Source: Escarpia spicata (Eukaryota; Annelida; Polychaeta; Sabellida; Siboglinidae). From it: a stretch of DNA of 64,000 nt. The DNA is taken from positions 14,047,389 to 14,111,388 of the forward strand of contig OZ023212.1 of NCBI GenBank assembly GCA_963995525.1, given 5' to 3'. The notes beneath the pieces are model-generated. The model had not been told where the DNA came from. It made no database searches and saw only the letters and a list, made by a program, of their open reading frames with translations. This document shows, piece by piece, positions 55,321 to 64,000 of the stretch (position 1 is its first letter; each line of letters starts with the position of its first letter). The translations under genes and the position numbers were made by a program.

Positions 55321-57783
55321 AATTATAGCAATGACCATTATGCTTTAAAGGCAAGACAAAACGTAAACAACACTATTTCTCAGAAACTTTATTGTTTACA
55401 GGAATGTTGCACAATTTGCATCACATAGCAACAGTGTCATGTGACTTGCATGGCAACCAGGAGGACACCTCGAACAGTGTACATAGAGACAGACATGCCC
55501 TCTACTGTTGAACAAACATCAGTTCTTCCACCAATGCTACAGCTCGTTAACATCATGGTAGTCCTAAACAGTGTTGTACAATACAATGTACATACATGTT
55601 ACATATGTACGTCTATACATACACATGGTTCTCTATGTAGACTTCATTTTATATCCTGGTGTACCCCAACTGAATTCATATGGCCACCACATTACTAAGA
55701 TGGCAATTGTCTTCATTTCAAGAGACAACAGTCTGGCTGTCATGCCCCCTATACAAGTCCTCAAAATTGGGATGAGGCTATTCAAAGGACTGAATGTTCA
55801 CATCCTAATTTCAAGATACATTCGGCAGAGGAAATAACAGTAAACATCCCTTGGTGGAACCACAGCTGGTTCATTAAACAGCCAGTTTAGTTATTCTACT
55901 AACACTGAGTATTTCCCGATGAAATTAGGATAGCTGTTTTTAAAGGTGTACCTTGAAATTAAAATGGTGATTGTACGGTGCTAGTCATGCTATCAATAGC
56001 AACCTCCATTCACAACACACAACGCTTGGTATACGTTTTCTTGCAATCCTGTATTTGCTACAATATTCCAAGCACCATTGTGCCATCTCCATATACACAA
56101 TGCAGGATTAGGGACTATTTCAGAACGGTATCTAATTGAGATTGACAAATACACCAACAAGAATTTAACAACATCTGTTATTATTTGTTTGAAACCTGCA
56201 CTTGGACATGCATCAAAGCTAAACATTACCTAGCACCTACCCCAAACTAAAACCCCCACATTATGTAATGTTAATTTGTATGTACAAACGCATTCTGTGG
56301 GATGCTTTCCTGGTAATATACAATTCATGTTATCTTAAGAGTGAAATACTTTATTAGAACAACAAACATTACAGGGTAAACAATGTTGCTACTAAATCAT
56401 TGTTTGAATTGCTCTAATTACCATCCAGCATTGTGGTAATCATCTAAATATATACATTAGAACCTTCACTTTGGAAAGGTACCTTCTGTTTGGAAAGATC
56501 AATTGTGAAAGCATATTGCTGACAAACCAGTTAACCAAATACTGCCTACATAGCCAACAGTGTTTAGATGTTGCCAGAAAAAATTGAAAATCTCTTGGCT
56601 GGACAAATTGTCATCTTTGAACCGGTGTCTACATTTACCTCGGTAAAAACAACATTATGATGTAACCAAGAAAATGCTTTGGAACAATTTTGTTACGCCA
56701 TCACGGACGACCAACATTTAAGAACTGCTACCAACTGATTCAACACCAGAATGAATTTAATAACTAGTCTAATTCCCTTTGTTCATCATATCACCATTGC
56801 TCAGTTGTGGCTGTCAAAGCATCCACAACGACCCACAGCGTATTGTCAAATTGTGGGATACTACATTTAATAGATCTGAAATATCAGAGTTAGCAAACAT
56901 TCAATAGATAAATAACACATAATTGTATGTAAACAGAGGCACACCACCTTCATCGAAGACTACAACATGCATTCTCAAAATCGATTAGTTTGATTTACAA
57001 ATTAATCGTTAAGTGGCACAGCAATTATACTGATGCATGGAAATGCCAGGTATTTCCTTACTGGCACAATGGCACCAACCCAGACCTTCCAAGTTGGCAA
57101 TCCAATAGCGGGATATCTACCCCATGTGGGGCATCTGAAAGTGGGAGTTTTGTTCGAACATTTGACAGTTTCTTGTTGGTAGCGCCAATTACGAAATTTT
57201 TATTTCCTGAATTACATAAGCAATCTGGTATTTCTACAAAAATATTAATGAAAATGGTCATGTTTTTGGTTTTATAAGATTATTTTCACCAATAACTCAT
57301 TAGCTTAAAACTTAAAATGAAAAAATGTAAAGTCAAATACAACAAAAGCAGGTGAATATTCTTTGCAAATTGACAAAAAACTAGATTTCTACTATATCGG
57401 AAGATTTGGAAGGTCTGTCACCAAACGCAATAGTGTTTGCAAGCGCCCCTATCTCGACTCCCCGATCGCGATCGTGCCACGAGATTAGTTTGATTGTTGG
57501 ACAATCGAACCAATCACATGACACAATTGGGAAGGGAGTCGAGATGAGAGAGCTTGCAAACACTGTACCCTTGGTTTCCTAACAGTGCCAAAGCTCAATT
57601 TTGGCCGCCTGTCTTGGTTGTCTTGAACTAGAGGCAGATGGAGAGTAATTTACTCTATGCTATTAACCCTGATATAGGCAGTTGCGTCTTTGGTCTATGC
57701 AACTTAATACGCCTCCACATATAGCACCTGATTGATGACAGCGGCAACATTTAGCAGCACAGCAGTGAACTCAGTCGTAGTCA
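55321..57783. other. downstream of the AP3D1 stop; likely 3' UTR and flank
   Basis: Lies 3' to the AP3D1 TAG on the minus strand. Candidate poly(A) signals (TTTATT on the plus strand, AATAAA on the minus) occur at about 57198 and 55387. No other gene was recognised. Confidence 0.4.
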
Positions 57784-57873
57784 CTATGTAGTGAGGATGC
57801 CTCGGATCTCATCTACGACGTTCAACAATATTGATTCGTCGCTGCTCTTGCTGTCAAAGTATAAGGTGTTTCG
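57784..57873 (-). CDS. AP3D1: AP-3 complex delta subunit, last exon
   Basis: Encodes RNTLYFDSKSSDESILLNVV then DEIRGILTT and TAG, matching the C-terminal ...VDGKCSDSTLLSNLLEEMKATL pattern of AP3D1. Acceptor ggtttgtttcag precedes 57873. Phase 0 start. Confidence 0.85.
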   Translation of the reverse strand, partial: RNTLYFDSKSSDESILLNVVDEIRGILTT

Positions 57874-58175
57874 CTGAAACAAACCAGTTTGAAAGTGCCA
57901 ATCTAAATTGTCAAGACACGTCACTGCAATTCTGTTAGTTTTTTTAAAATGAAATTGCACATACCAATGTCAGTTAATAAACCAACAGCATCCAATGTAG
58001 TTTTGTCATAACTTTGAAATAAAAGTGCACAAGACACAACTACAGGAGTGGATATCAGCACATATCAGTAGATATCTACATGGATTTGTCATGCAATTTT
58101 TTTAATTTCTTGTTTGAATGTAACTGTCAACAATGTATTTAGTGAAATCGGTTGTACTTTTTTCTAGTAGCTTAC

Positions 58176-58237
58176 TCTGGTGGCCGCGACTGTACCACCA
58201 GTGAAAACAGTGAGATGCCTGCACCCCATATCAAAGA
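58176..58237 (-). CDS. AP3D1: possible AP3D1 penultimate exon (62 nt)
   Basis: FDMGCRHLTVFTGGTVAATR between a weak acceptor (cccttgag) and a good donor (GTAAGC at 58175). It is the only segment I found whose phases (1 to 0) fit both neighbours, and RHLTVFTGG could align with HHVCLLVKKG of the family, but the match is loose. Confidence 0.35.
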
Positions 58238-58498
58238 CTCAAGGGAATCCCAAAATGATTATCCGTTTGACCATTCTCCTGAGCGGCAATGTGTGCTCAG
58301 GTAACTACTACTTCCTAACTATTACATGTAATATCAGCCACAACTGCATGGCCACAACCAAAACAATATAATCTTGAAGGTAACAAGTTATTGGCTCCGA
58401 TTAACTTCAGCATTTTAGCAAGATGATACACCCTCTCGGTTGTGAGTATGGTTCAGCAAGAACAACAATTAGTTGTGGATGACCTTGAGTTGACCTAC

Positions 58499-58617
58499 CG
58501 CAGAAGTGGGCGAGGAAACAGATCTTTGCGAGGATTGGAGAAACATCCAGCTCGGCGACTGTCGCCTGCATGGATGACTTGTGGTCCAGGTCGCCACTGC
58601 CTAGTAACTTGGCGTCG
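58499..58617 (-). CDS. AP3D1: AP-3 complex delta subunit, C-terminal exon (KLLGSGDL)
   Basis: Encodes DAKLLGSGDLDHKSSMQATV then AELDVSPILAKICFLAHFC, matching AKLLESGDLSMSSIKV...LLAKICFHHHF of AP3D1. Acceptor cgttgacag precedes 58617 and donor GTAGGT begins at 58498. Its first C completes the GG left by the 86-nt exon upstream to give Gly. The frame also stays open past the donor for about 30 codons to a TGA. Confidence 0.88.
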
Positions 58618-58639
58618 CTGTCAACGTTAGAGCACCATA

Positions 58640-59045
58640 TTTAATAATAATATATATATATATATTTATATAGCACACTTTTCAGCCTAAACGGATCAAA
58701 GGCTCTTTACAAATTCATTAAAGCAATTCATACACACTAAACAAACTAAAAACATAAAAACTAGTACATTTCTATATAAAAAAACTATGGTAAATTAAAA
58801 CTTGAGATCTAAGATATGTTAATTACAAAGTATCTCTAGAATACAAAACTATGAACAATGCAAGTGTTTTATATAAAATGTCATGAATAATTAAAACTTC
58901 TAAAATGCCTTGCGAAACAAATACGTCATTAAATGTCTTTTGAATACGTCTGTCGATGGAGCCTGGCGAATGGATAGAGGTATGTTGTTCCATAGCGTGG
59001 GTGCAGCCAAATAGCCTTCTCTGTCGCTGCAACTATTTTGGCAAA
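58640..59045 (-). mobile_element. L2-like LINE 3' end in an AP3D1 intron
   Basis: The minus strand reads REGYLAAPTLWNNIPLSIRQ and APSTDVFKRHLMTYLFRKAF before a stop, the usual C-terminus of L2/CR1-group ORF2. A 3' UTR and an (AT)n/(ATT)n tail at 58641-58668 follow. 5'-truncated. Confidence 0.85.
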
Positions 59046-59443
59046 TGTCCATTGGATATCTACCAAATCTTACAAATAATCATCCATAACTGTTATGGAT
59101 TTTCTCAAACATTATGGAAATGCTACACTACATGGCATTCCTTATTTTGTTTTGTTTTGAGTAAAGTTTTTTTTTATTGTGGGATTTTTGCCAAACGGAA
59201 TCCAAATAACATGTCTGAAATGCAACTCCTGCAAGTATTTTAATGAGCAGTTAGCTGTGGGTCTAGCACAATCATATTAATACACAGTAACACTTGTCTG
59301 TAGTAGACATTGTATAGACTGAGCAATATGTCCATTATGGCCAGGTTACCATTATGAACAGATAGTGGACAATGCAAACTAGTCCTTTAGGACTTTCAGG
59401 TGTCCACTGTAGACATCTAACTGCTAGAAGACAAGAAACACAC

Positions 59444-59529
59444 CCATCACAAGGCATCCCAACCAAGTAGGAGGTACACGGTAGACTCAGCTTGAAGTCA
59501 ATCTTCTCCTGAGTCACTCCCTCTTCACT
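59444..59529 (-). CDS. AP3D1: AP-3 delta C-terminal exon, tandem copy B
   Basis: Encodes SEEGVTQEKIDFKLSLPCTS then YLVGMPCDG, matching NDEGATHEKLDFRLHFSCSSYLITTPC of AP3D1. 86 nt, phase 0 to 2; donor GTGTGT begins at 59443. Its acceptor is the AG of an 8-bp gap (59530-59537, gtgtgtag) that also holds the donor of copy A. Confidence 0.88.
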
Positions 59530-59537
59530 CTACACAC

Positions 59538-59623
59538 CCATCACAAGGCATCCCAACCATGTAGGAGGTACACGGCGGACTCAGCTTGAAGTCAATCTTC
59601 TCCTGTGTCGCTCCCTCTTCATT
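59538..59623 (-). CDS. AP3D1: AP-3 delta C-terminal exon, tandem copy A
   Basis: Encodes NEEGATQEKIDFKLSPPCTS then YMVGMPCDG. 86 nt, same phases as copy B, seven base differences (four amino-acid changes). Acceptor tgtgtgtgtag precedes 59623. Splicing from A to B would need an 8-nt intron, and reading through both gives an in-frame TGA, so only one copy can be used per transcript. Confidence 0.88.
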
Positions 59624-60206
59624 CTACACACACAGACGTCAATGTGCACAGAGAAACATTCAAGGAATACACTGCAGGTAGCACAGAAAACTATAAAACT
59701 ACCCATTTGCATGGAAGAATGTACCCCTAATGGGGTGCTAGCTTGTCCACCCTGAGTAGCTGGCTAGAAGGCAGTCGAATTCACTTTGGACCCGAGAGCT
59801 AGATATATTCTATTCAGATCGATCATGAATGTAATTGGAACTCATCTGTTGCTTTGTAAACTACATGGTCAACAATTTATTTAGATTTTGCACATAATTT
59901 GCATAATCAAGTATCCAAAATTAACGCAGGCTACTAAAAAGATAATTATTCTGTCATATCTACTCTCTGGTTACTGCAGACCTTGCTGTTGTCTGACTAA
60001 CGAATATCTTTTTCGCCACTAAATTAGCCACTAGCTTGCAAATGCAATATAACGCACCAAGGCTAACAACATAACTGCTATAAACTACAAACGACCATGT
60101 GGTTTGGAGGGTCATGATCTACCAATGCCTCTGACAGACACAGCACATAGAAGAAGAAGACCAACATAGAATGTCCAGCAAGCAAGCCCGAGAGCACTGC
60201 ACTAAC

Positions 60207-60335
60207 TTTGACAATGTACATGAGTGTGCCCTTCAGTTTCTGTGGCATGTTGATACTGGTTATGATGAAGGCAAACTGCCCCTCATTCTCTGTGTTTGGC
60301 AGAAGGATGAAGGTCACTTTCACACCGTCGTCTCC
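60207..60335 (-). CDS. AP3D1: AP-3 complex delta subunit, C-terminal exon (QKLKGTL)
   Basis: Encodes GDDGVKVTFILLPNTENEGQ then FAFIITSINMPQKLKGTLMY, matching DGVPVPFQLPPGVSNEAQYV and QSIVMAQKLKGTLSFIAK of AP3D1. Acceptor gtgttaccag precedes 60335; donor GTTAGT begins at 60206. 129 nt, phase 0 to 0. Confidence 0.93.
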
Positions 60336-60744
60336 CTGGTAACACACACATCAAACTACAAGTCTATTCAGAACATGTGACTTATCATAATTAAAATCGA
60401 GTGCATAAAACAACTGGTAATTAGATGACAAAACACATGACTGGCTTGCCAGTGACATTGTCTGGTGGTGAACCAACATTAGCATTATTAATAATTATGA
60501 TGGATGTAAAGAAATTAGAAGTCAAATTAAAAGCAGTTTGGCAGGAAATATCATCTCTATGACAACACAGATATCAAACAACAAGCTTATAAAGAACATA
60601 CATTGCCACTGAAGTTGCCTGGTTATGAAGCAACATTACAGGGTTCCTTGAATGTAACAACATTCCAGTTTCTTGGATTATTTAAATATTCGTTTACAAT
60701 GCCTCTCAAGAAACATAAACATTTTTGTTTTTAAATATTTCAGT
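60336..60744. other. AP3D1 intron
   Basis: No feature recognised before the 55-bp array. Confidence 0.55.
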
Positions 60745-61896
60745 CTTAGGCAGGAAAGTGTCATTGTTGCACTACAAGCCTATCACATTACATTTCAGTC
60801 TTTGGCAGGGAAGTGTCACTGTTGCACTACAGGCCTATCATATTACATTTCAGTCTTTGGCAGGGAAGTGTCACTGTTGCACTACAAGCCTATCATATTA
60901 CATTTCAGTCTTTGGCAGGAAAGTGTCATTGTTGCACTACAAGCCTATCATATTACATTTCAGTCTTTGGCAGGGAAGTGTCACTGTTGCACTACAAGCC
61001 TATCACATTACATTTCAGTCTTTGGCAGGGAAGTGTCACTGTTGCACTACAAGCCTATCATATTACATTTCAGTCTTTGGCAGGAAAGTGTCATTGTTGC
61101 ACTACAAGCCTATCACATTACATTTCAGTCTTTGGCAGGGAAGTGTCACTGTTGCACTACAAGCCTATCATATTACATTTCAGTCTTTGGCAGGGAAGTG
61201 TCATTGTTGCACTACAAGCCTATCATATTACATTTCAGTCTTTGGCAGGGAAGTGTCACTGTTGCACTACAGGCCTATCACATTACATTTCAGTCTTTGG
61301 CAGGGAAGTGTCACTGTTGCACTATAGGCCTATCACATTACATTTCAGTCTTTGGCAGGGAAGTGTCACTGTTGCATTACAGGCCTATCACATTACATTT
61401 CAGTCTTTGGCAGGGAAGTGTCACTCTTGCATTACAGGCCTATCACATTACATTTCAGTCTTTGGCAGGGAAGTGTCACTGTTGCACTACAAGCCTATCA
61501 TATTACATTTCAGTCTTTGGCAGGGAAGTGTCATTGTTGCACTACAGGCCTATCACATTACATTTCAGTCTTTGGCAGGGAAGTGTCACTGTTGCACTAC
61601 AAGCCAATCATATTACATTTCAGTCTTTGGCAGGGAAGTGTCATTGTTGCACTACAAGCCTATCACATTACATTTCAGTCTTTGGCAGGGAAGTGTCGTT
61701 GTTGCACTACAGGCCTATCACATTACATTTCAGTCTTTGGCAGGGAAGTGTCACTTCTGCACTACAGGCCTATCACATTACATTTCAGTCTTTGGCAGGG
61801 AAGTGTCATTGTTGCACTACAGGCCTATCCCATTACATTTCAGTCTTTGGCAGGGAAGTGTCACTGTTGCACTACAAGCCAATCATATTTCATTTC
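60745..61896. repeat. 55-bp tandem array, open in all three plus frames
   Basis: About 21 units of catttcagtctttggcaggg, aagtgtcactgttgcactac and aagcctatcacatta. The unit has no stop in any plus-strand frame, and since 55 is not a multiple of three the frame rotates, giving ORFs of 416, 362 and 200-plus codons. One TAG (tatagg near 61324) breaks one frame. It lies in the AP3D1 intron, antisense to the gene. Confidence 0.97.
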
Positions 61897-61979
61897 GATA
61901 GTGAAAATAGCACAACACAGTAGAAATATACGAGAAATAAGTTTCTTGAGAGGCAATGTCAACAAATATTGAACATTAG

Positions 61980-62535
61980 ACTTGAGAGAGTATAAAGTGG
62001 TCTAAGACTCTACTCATGCTGCTGCAGACGAGCTTAGAGTTGAGTGAGTATAAAGTGGTCTAAGACTCTACTCATGCTTCTGCAGACGAGCTTAGAGCTG
62101 AGTGAGTATAAAGTGGTCTAAGACTCTACTCATGCTTCTGCAGACGAGCTTAGAGCTGAGTGAGTATAAAGTGGTCTAAGAATCTACTCATGCTGCTGCA
62201 GATGAGCTTAGAGCTGAGTGAGTATAAAGTGGTCTAAGACTCTACTCATGCTTCTGCAGACGAGCTTAGAGCTGAGTGAGTATAAAGTGGTCTAAGACTC
62301 TACTCATGCTGCTGCAGACGAGCTTAGAGCTGAGTGAGTATAAAGTGGTCTAAGACTCTACTCATGCTTCTGCAGACGAGCTTAGAGCTGAGTGAGTATA
62401 AAGTGGTCTAAGACTACTCATGCTGCTGCAGACGAGCTTAGAGTTGAGTGAGTATAAAGTGGTCTAAGACTACTCATGCTGCTGCAGACGAGCTTAGAGT
62501 TGAATGAGTATAAAGTGGTCTAAGACTCTACTCAT
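61980..62535. repeat. 58-bp exon-derived minisatellite, block 1
   Basis: About ten units of 55-58 bp. On the minus strand each has actcactcaactctaagctc, then gtctgcagcagc, then atgagtagagtcttagacc: the last 32 bases of the 63542-63682 exon plus its donor region and intron start, with donor GT changed to AT. Confidence 0.93.
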
Positions 62536-62676
62536 GCTTCTGTGGACAAGTTTAGAGTTGAGTGAGTCGAGGATATTAAAGTTGAGGTCTTTGAGGTGAC
62601 TCGAGGTGAGGTTCGAGAAGATGACGGAGACGACGACCTGGTAGCTCTGCTCCAGACTCACTCGTCTCTCGTAAGT
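62536..62676 (-). pseudogene. AP3D1: degenerate copy of the AP3D1 LDSLNSKL exon
   Basis: Reads TYERRVSLEQSYQVVVSVIF then SNLTSSHLKDLNFNILDSLN, highly similar to the exon at 63542-63682. The acceptor has lost four pyrimidine-tract bases (gattgag against gattgtttcag) and the donor is ATGAGT instead of GTGAGT, so it is likely not spliced in. The reading frame itself is intact. Confidence 0.8.
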
Positions 62677-62924
62677 CTCAATCAATGGTGGTCCAAATTA
62701 CAGTACTTGAGTATGGAAGGAGTAATATTTTATAGAAATTTCCATGGCACTTTCCACAAAAATGTCACACATATTAAGTTACCAACAAACCATATGCAAA
62801 TTGACTATTATTTAATGCTTGGCCTACTCTTTATATAACCTTAATACACTGCCAATTTCGTCAAACAAGAACAATTAGTATTACCTCACGGTATCGAGTT
62901 TAAATGTCAACAAATATTGAACAT
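62677..62924. other. AP3D1 intron between repeat blocks
   Basis: AT-rich unique-looking DNA. Confidence 0.5.
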
Positions 62925-63541
62925 TAGAGTTGAGTGAGTATAAAGTGGTCTAAGACTCTTCTCATGCTACTGCAGATGAGCTTAGAACTGAGAGAGTATA
63001 GAGTGGTCTAAGACTCTACTTATGCTGCTGCATACGAGCTTAGAGTTGAGTGAGTATAAAGTGGTCTAGGACTACTCATGCTGCAGCGGAGGAGCTTAGA
63101 GTTGAGTGAGTATAATGTGGTCTAAGAATCTGCTCACGATACTGCGGACAAGTTTACAGTTGAGTAAGTATAAATTGGTCTAAGACTCTACTGACGCTGC
63201 TGTGAACAAGTTTAGAGTCGACTGGGTATAAAATGGTCTAAGACTCTTCTCATGCTACTGCAGATGAGCTTAGAACTGAGAGAGCATAGAGTGGTCTAAG
63301 AGTCTACTTATGCTGCTGCATACGAGCTTAGAGTTGAGTGAGTATAAAGTGGTCTAGGACTACTCATGCTGCAGCGGAGGAGCTTAGAGTTGAGTGAGTA
63401 TAATGTGGTCTAAGAATCTGCTCACGATACTGCGGACAATTTTACAGTTGAGTAAGTATAAATTGGTCTAAGACTCTACTGACGCTGCTGTGAACAAGTT
63501 TAGAGTCGACTGGGTATAAAATGGTCTAAGACTCTACTCAC
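62925..63541. repeat. 58-bp exon-derived minisatellite, block 2
   Basis: About eleven units. A run of five variant units repeats with an offset of about 291 bp (cttctcatgctactgcagat at about 62959 and 63246), so block 2 grew by a higher-order duplication. Confidence 0.93.
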
Positions 63542-63682
63542 GCTGCTGTAAATGAGCTTAGAGTTGAGTGAGTCGAGGACATTGAAGTTGAGGTCTTTGA
63601 GGTGACTCGAGGTGAGGTTCGAGAAGATGATGGAGACGACGACCTGGTAGCTCTGCTCCAGACTCACTCGTCTCTCGTAAGT
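63542..63682 (-). CDS. AP3D1: AP-3 complex delta subunit, C-terminal exon (LDSLNSKL)
   Basis: Encodes TYERRVSLEQSYQVVVSIIF then SNLTSSHLKDLNFNVLDSLN and SKLIYSS, matching EDSQVTVAIVLENRSSSILK and GMELSVLDSLNARM of the AP3D1 appendage. Acceptor gattgtttcag precedes 63682 and donor GTGAGT begins at 63541: both consensus. 141 nt, phase 0 to 0, and it reads directly into the 60207-60335 exon (YSS-GDDG). Confidence 0.93.
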
Positions 63683-63734
63683 CTGAAACAATCAATGGTG
63701 GTCCAAGTAACATAACTGGAGTATGAAAAGAGTA

Positions 63735-63956
63735 CTATTTAGCTTAGAGTTCAGTGACTATAAAGTGGTCTAAGACTACTCATGCTGCTGCAGACGAGCT
63801 TAGAGTTGAGTGAGTGTAAAGTGGCCTAATACTCTACTCATGCTGCTGCAGACGAACTTAGAGTTGAGTGAGTATAAAGTGGTCTAAGACAACTCATGCT
63901 GCTGGAAACACTATTTATAGTTGATTGAGTAAAAATTGATCTAAGACTCTACTGAC
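63735..63956. repeat. 58-bp exon-derived minisatellite, block 3
   Basis: About four further units of the same family. Confidence 0.9.
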
Positions 63957-64000
63957 TGAGTGAGGTTCGAGAAGATGATGGAGACAATGACCTGGTAGCT
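63957..64000 (-). pseudogene. AP3D1: third, partial copy of the AP3D1 LDSLNSKL exon
   Basis: The complement reads SYQVIVSIIFSNLT, then jumps by deletion into minisatellite sequence. The copy runs off the window end. Confidence 0.75.

Noticed and set aside
60673..61923. 416-codon open frame
   Set aside because: Lies entirely in the 55-bp satellite; the other two frames are equally open. Treated as repeat.
1..64000. Operons, ribosome binding sites, bacterial terminators, tRNA or rRNA genes
   Set aside because: The DNA is eukaryotic; I saw no cloverleaf-like tRNA with A and B boxes and no rRNA segment, though short tRNAs could be missed by eye.

Overview
The window is nuclear DNA from an animal, most likely a marine invertebrate bilaterian. 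The evidence is split genes with GT-AG introns, many microsatellites and minisatellites, non-LTR retrotransposons of CR1, L2 and RTE type in all states of decay, and exons of metazoan genes. I cannot fix the phylum. No bacterial, viral or CRISPR features were found. The source of the species is unknown to me, and family matches come from recognising conserved motifs, not from a search.

Four host loci can be supported, all on the minus strand. (1) 1.5-5.4 kb: two exons of a DEG/ENaC sodium channel (N-terminal HG motif, TM1, FPAVTICN motif) with a repeated polybasic insert. (2) 10.4-21.3 kb: six exons of the delta subunit of the AP-3 adaptor complex (AP3D1), middle part of the protein, with at least two expected exons not found. 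(3) 47.6-49.3 kb: three phase-compatible exons of a VWFA/cache-domain (CACHD1-like) protein. (4) 57.8-64 kb: the C-terminal exons of AP3D1. An ankyrin/ASB-like gene at 26.8-28.0 kb is broken by stops and frameshifts.

The two AP3D1 blocks are in the wrong order for one gene: the C-terminal exons lie upstream (higher coordinates, same strand) of the middle exons. This means a partial duplication, a rearrangement or an assembly misjoin. Inside the C-terminal block, one exon is duplicated in tandem with only 8 bp between the copies, so one donor and one acceptor overlap. Another exon is present three times, and its 3' end with the splice donor has been amplified into a 58-bp minisatellite.

The rest is repeats. 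There is a 3.7-kb 59-bp array (5.4-9.2 kb), an 87-bp array (9.2-10.1 kb), a 1.1-kb purine array (19.4-20.5 kb), 10-bp arrays (33.0 and 53.5 kb), a 40-bp array (52.7 kb) and a 55-bp array open in three frames (60.7-61.9 kb). Mobile elements include a nearly full-length CR1 with an SGNH-type ORF1 (13.2-17.75 kb), a second CR1 (29.8-31.7 kb), a 2.7-kb LINE (35.9-38.7 kb), an L2-like LINE nested in a CR1 (49.4-51.05 kb), RTE-like fragments (11, 29.4 and 32.2 kb), hAT MITEs with 8-bp target duplications (28.8 and 45.4 kb), a pogo-like MITE (55.1 kb) and an unusual pair of 490-bp direct repeats bounded by a 16-bp repeat and a 30-bp palindrome (25.2-26.65 kb).
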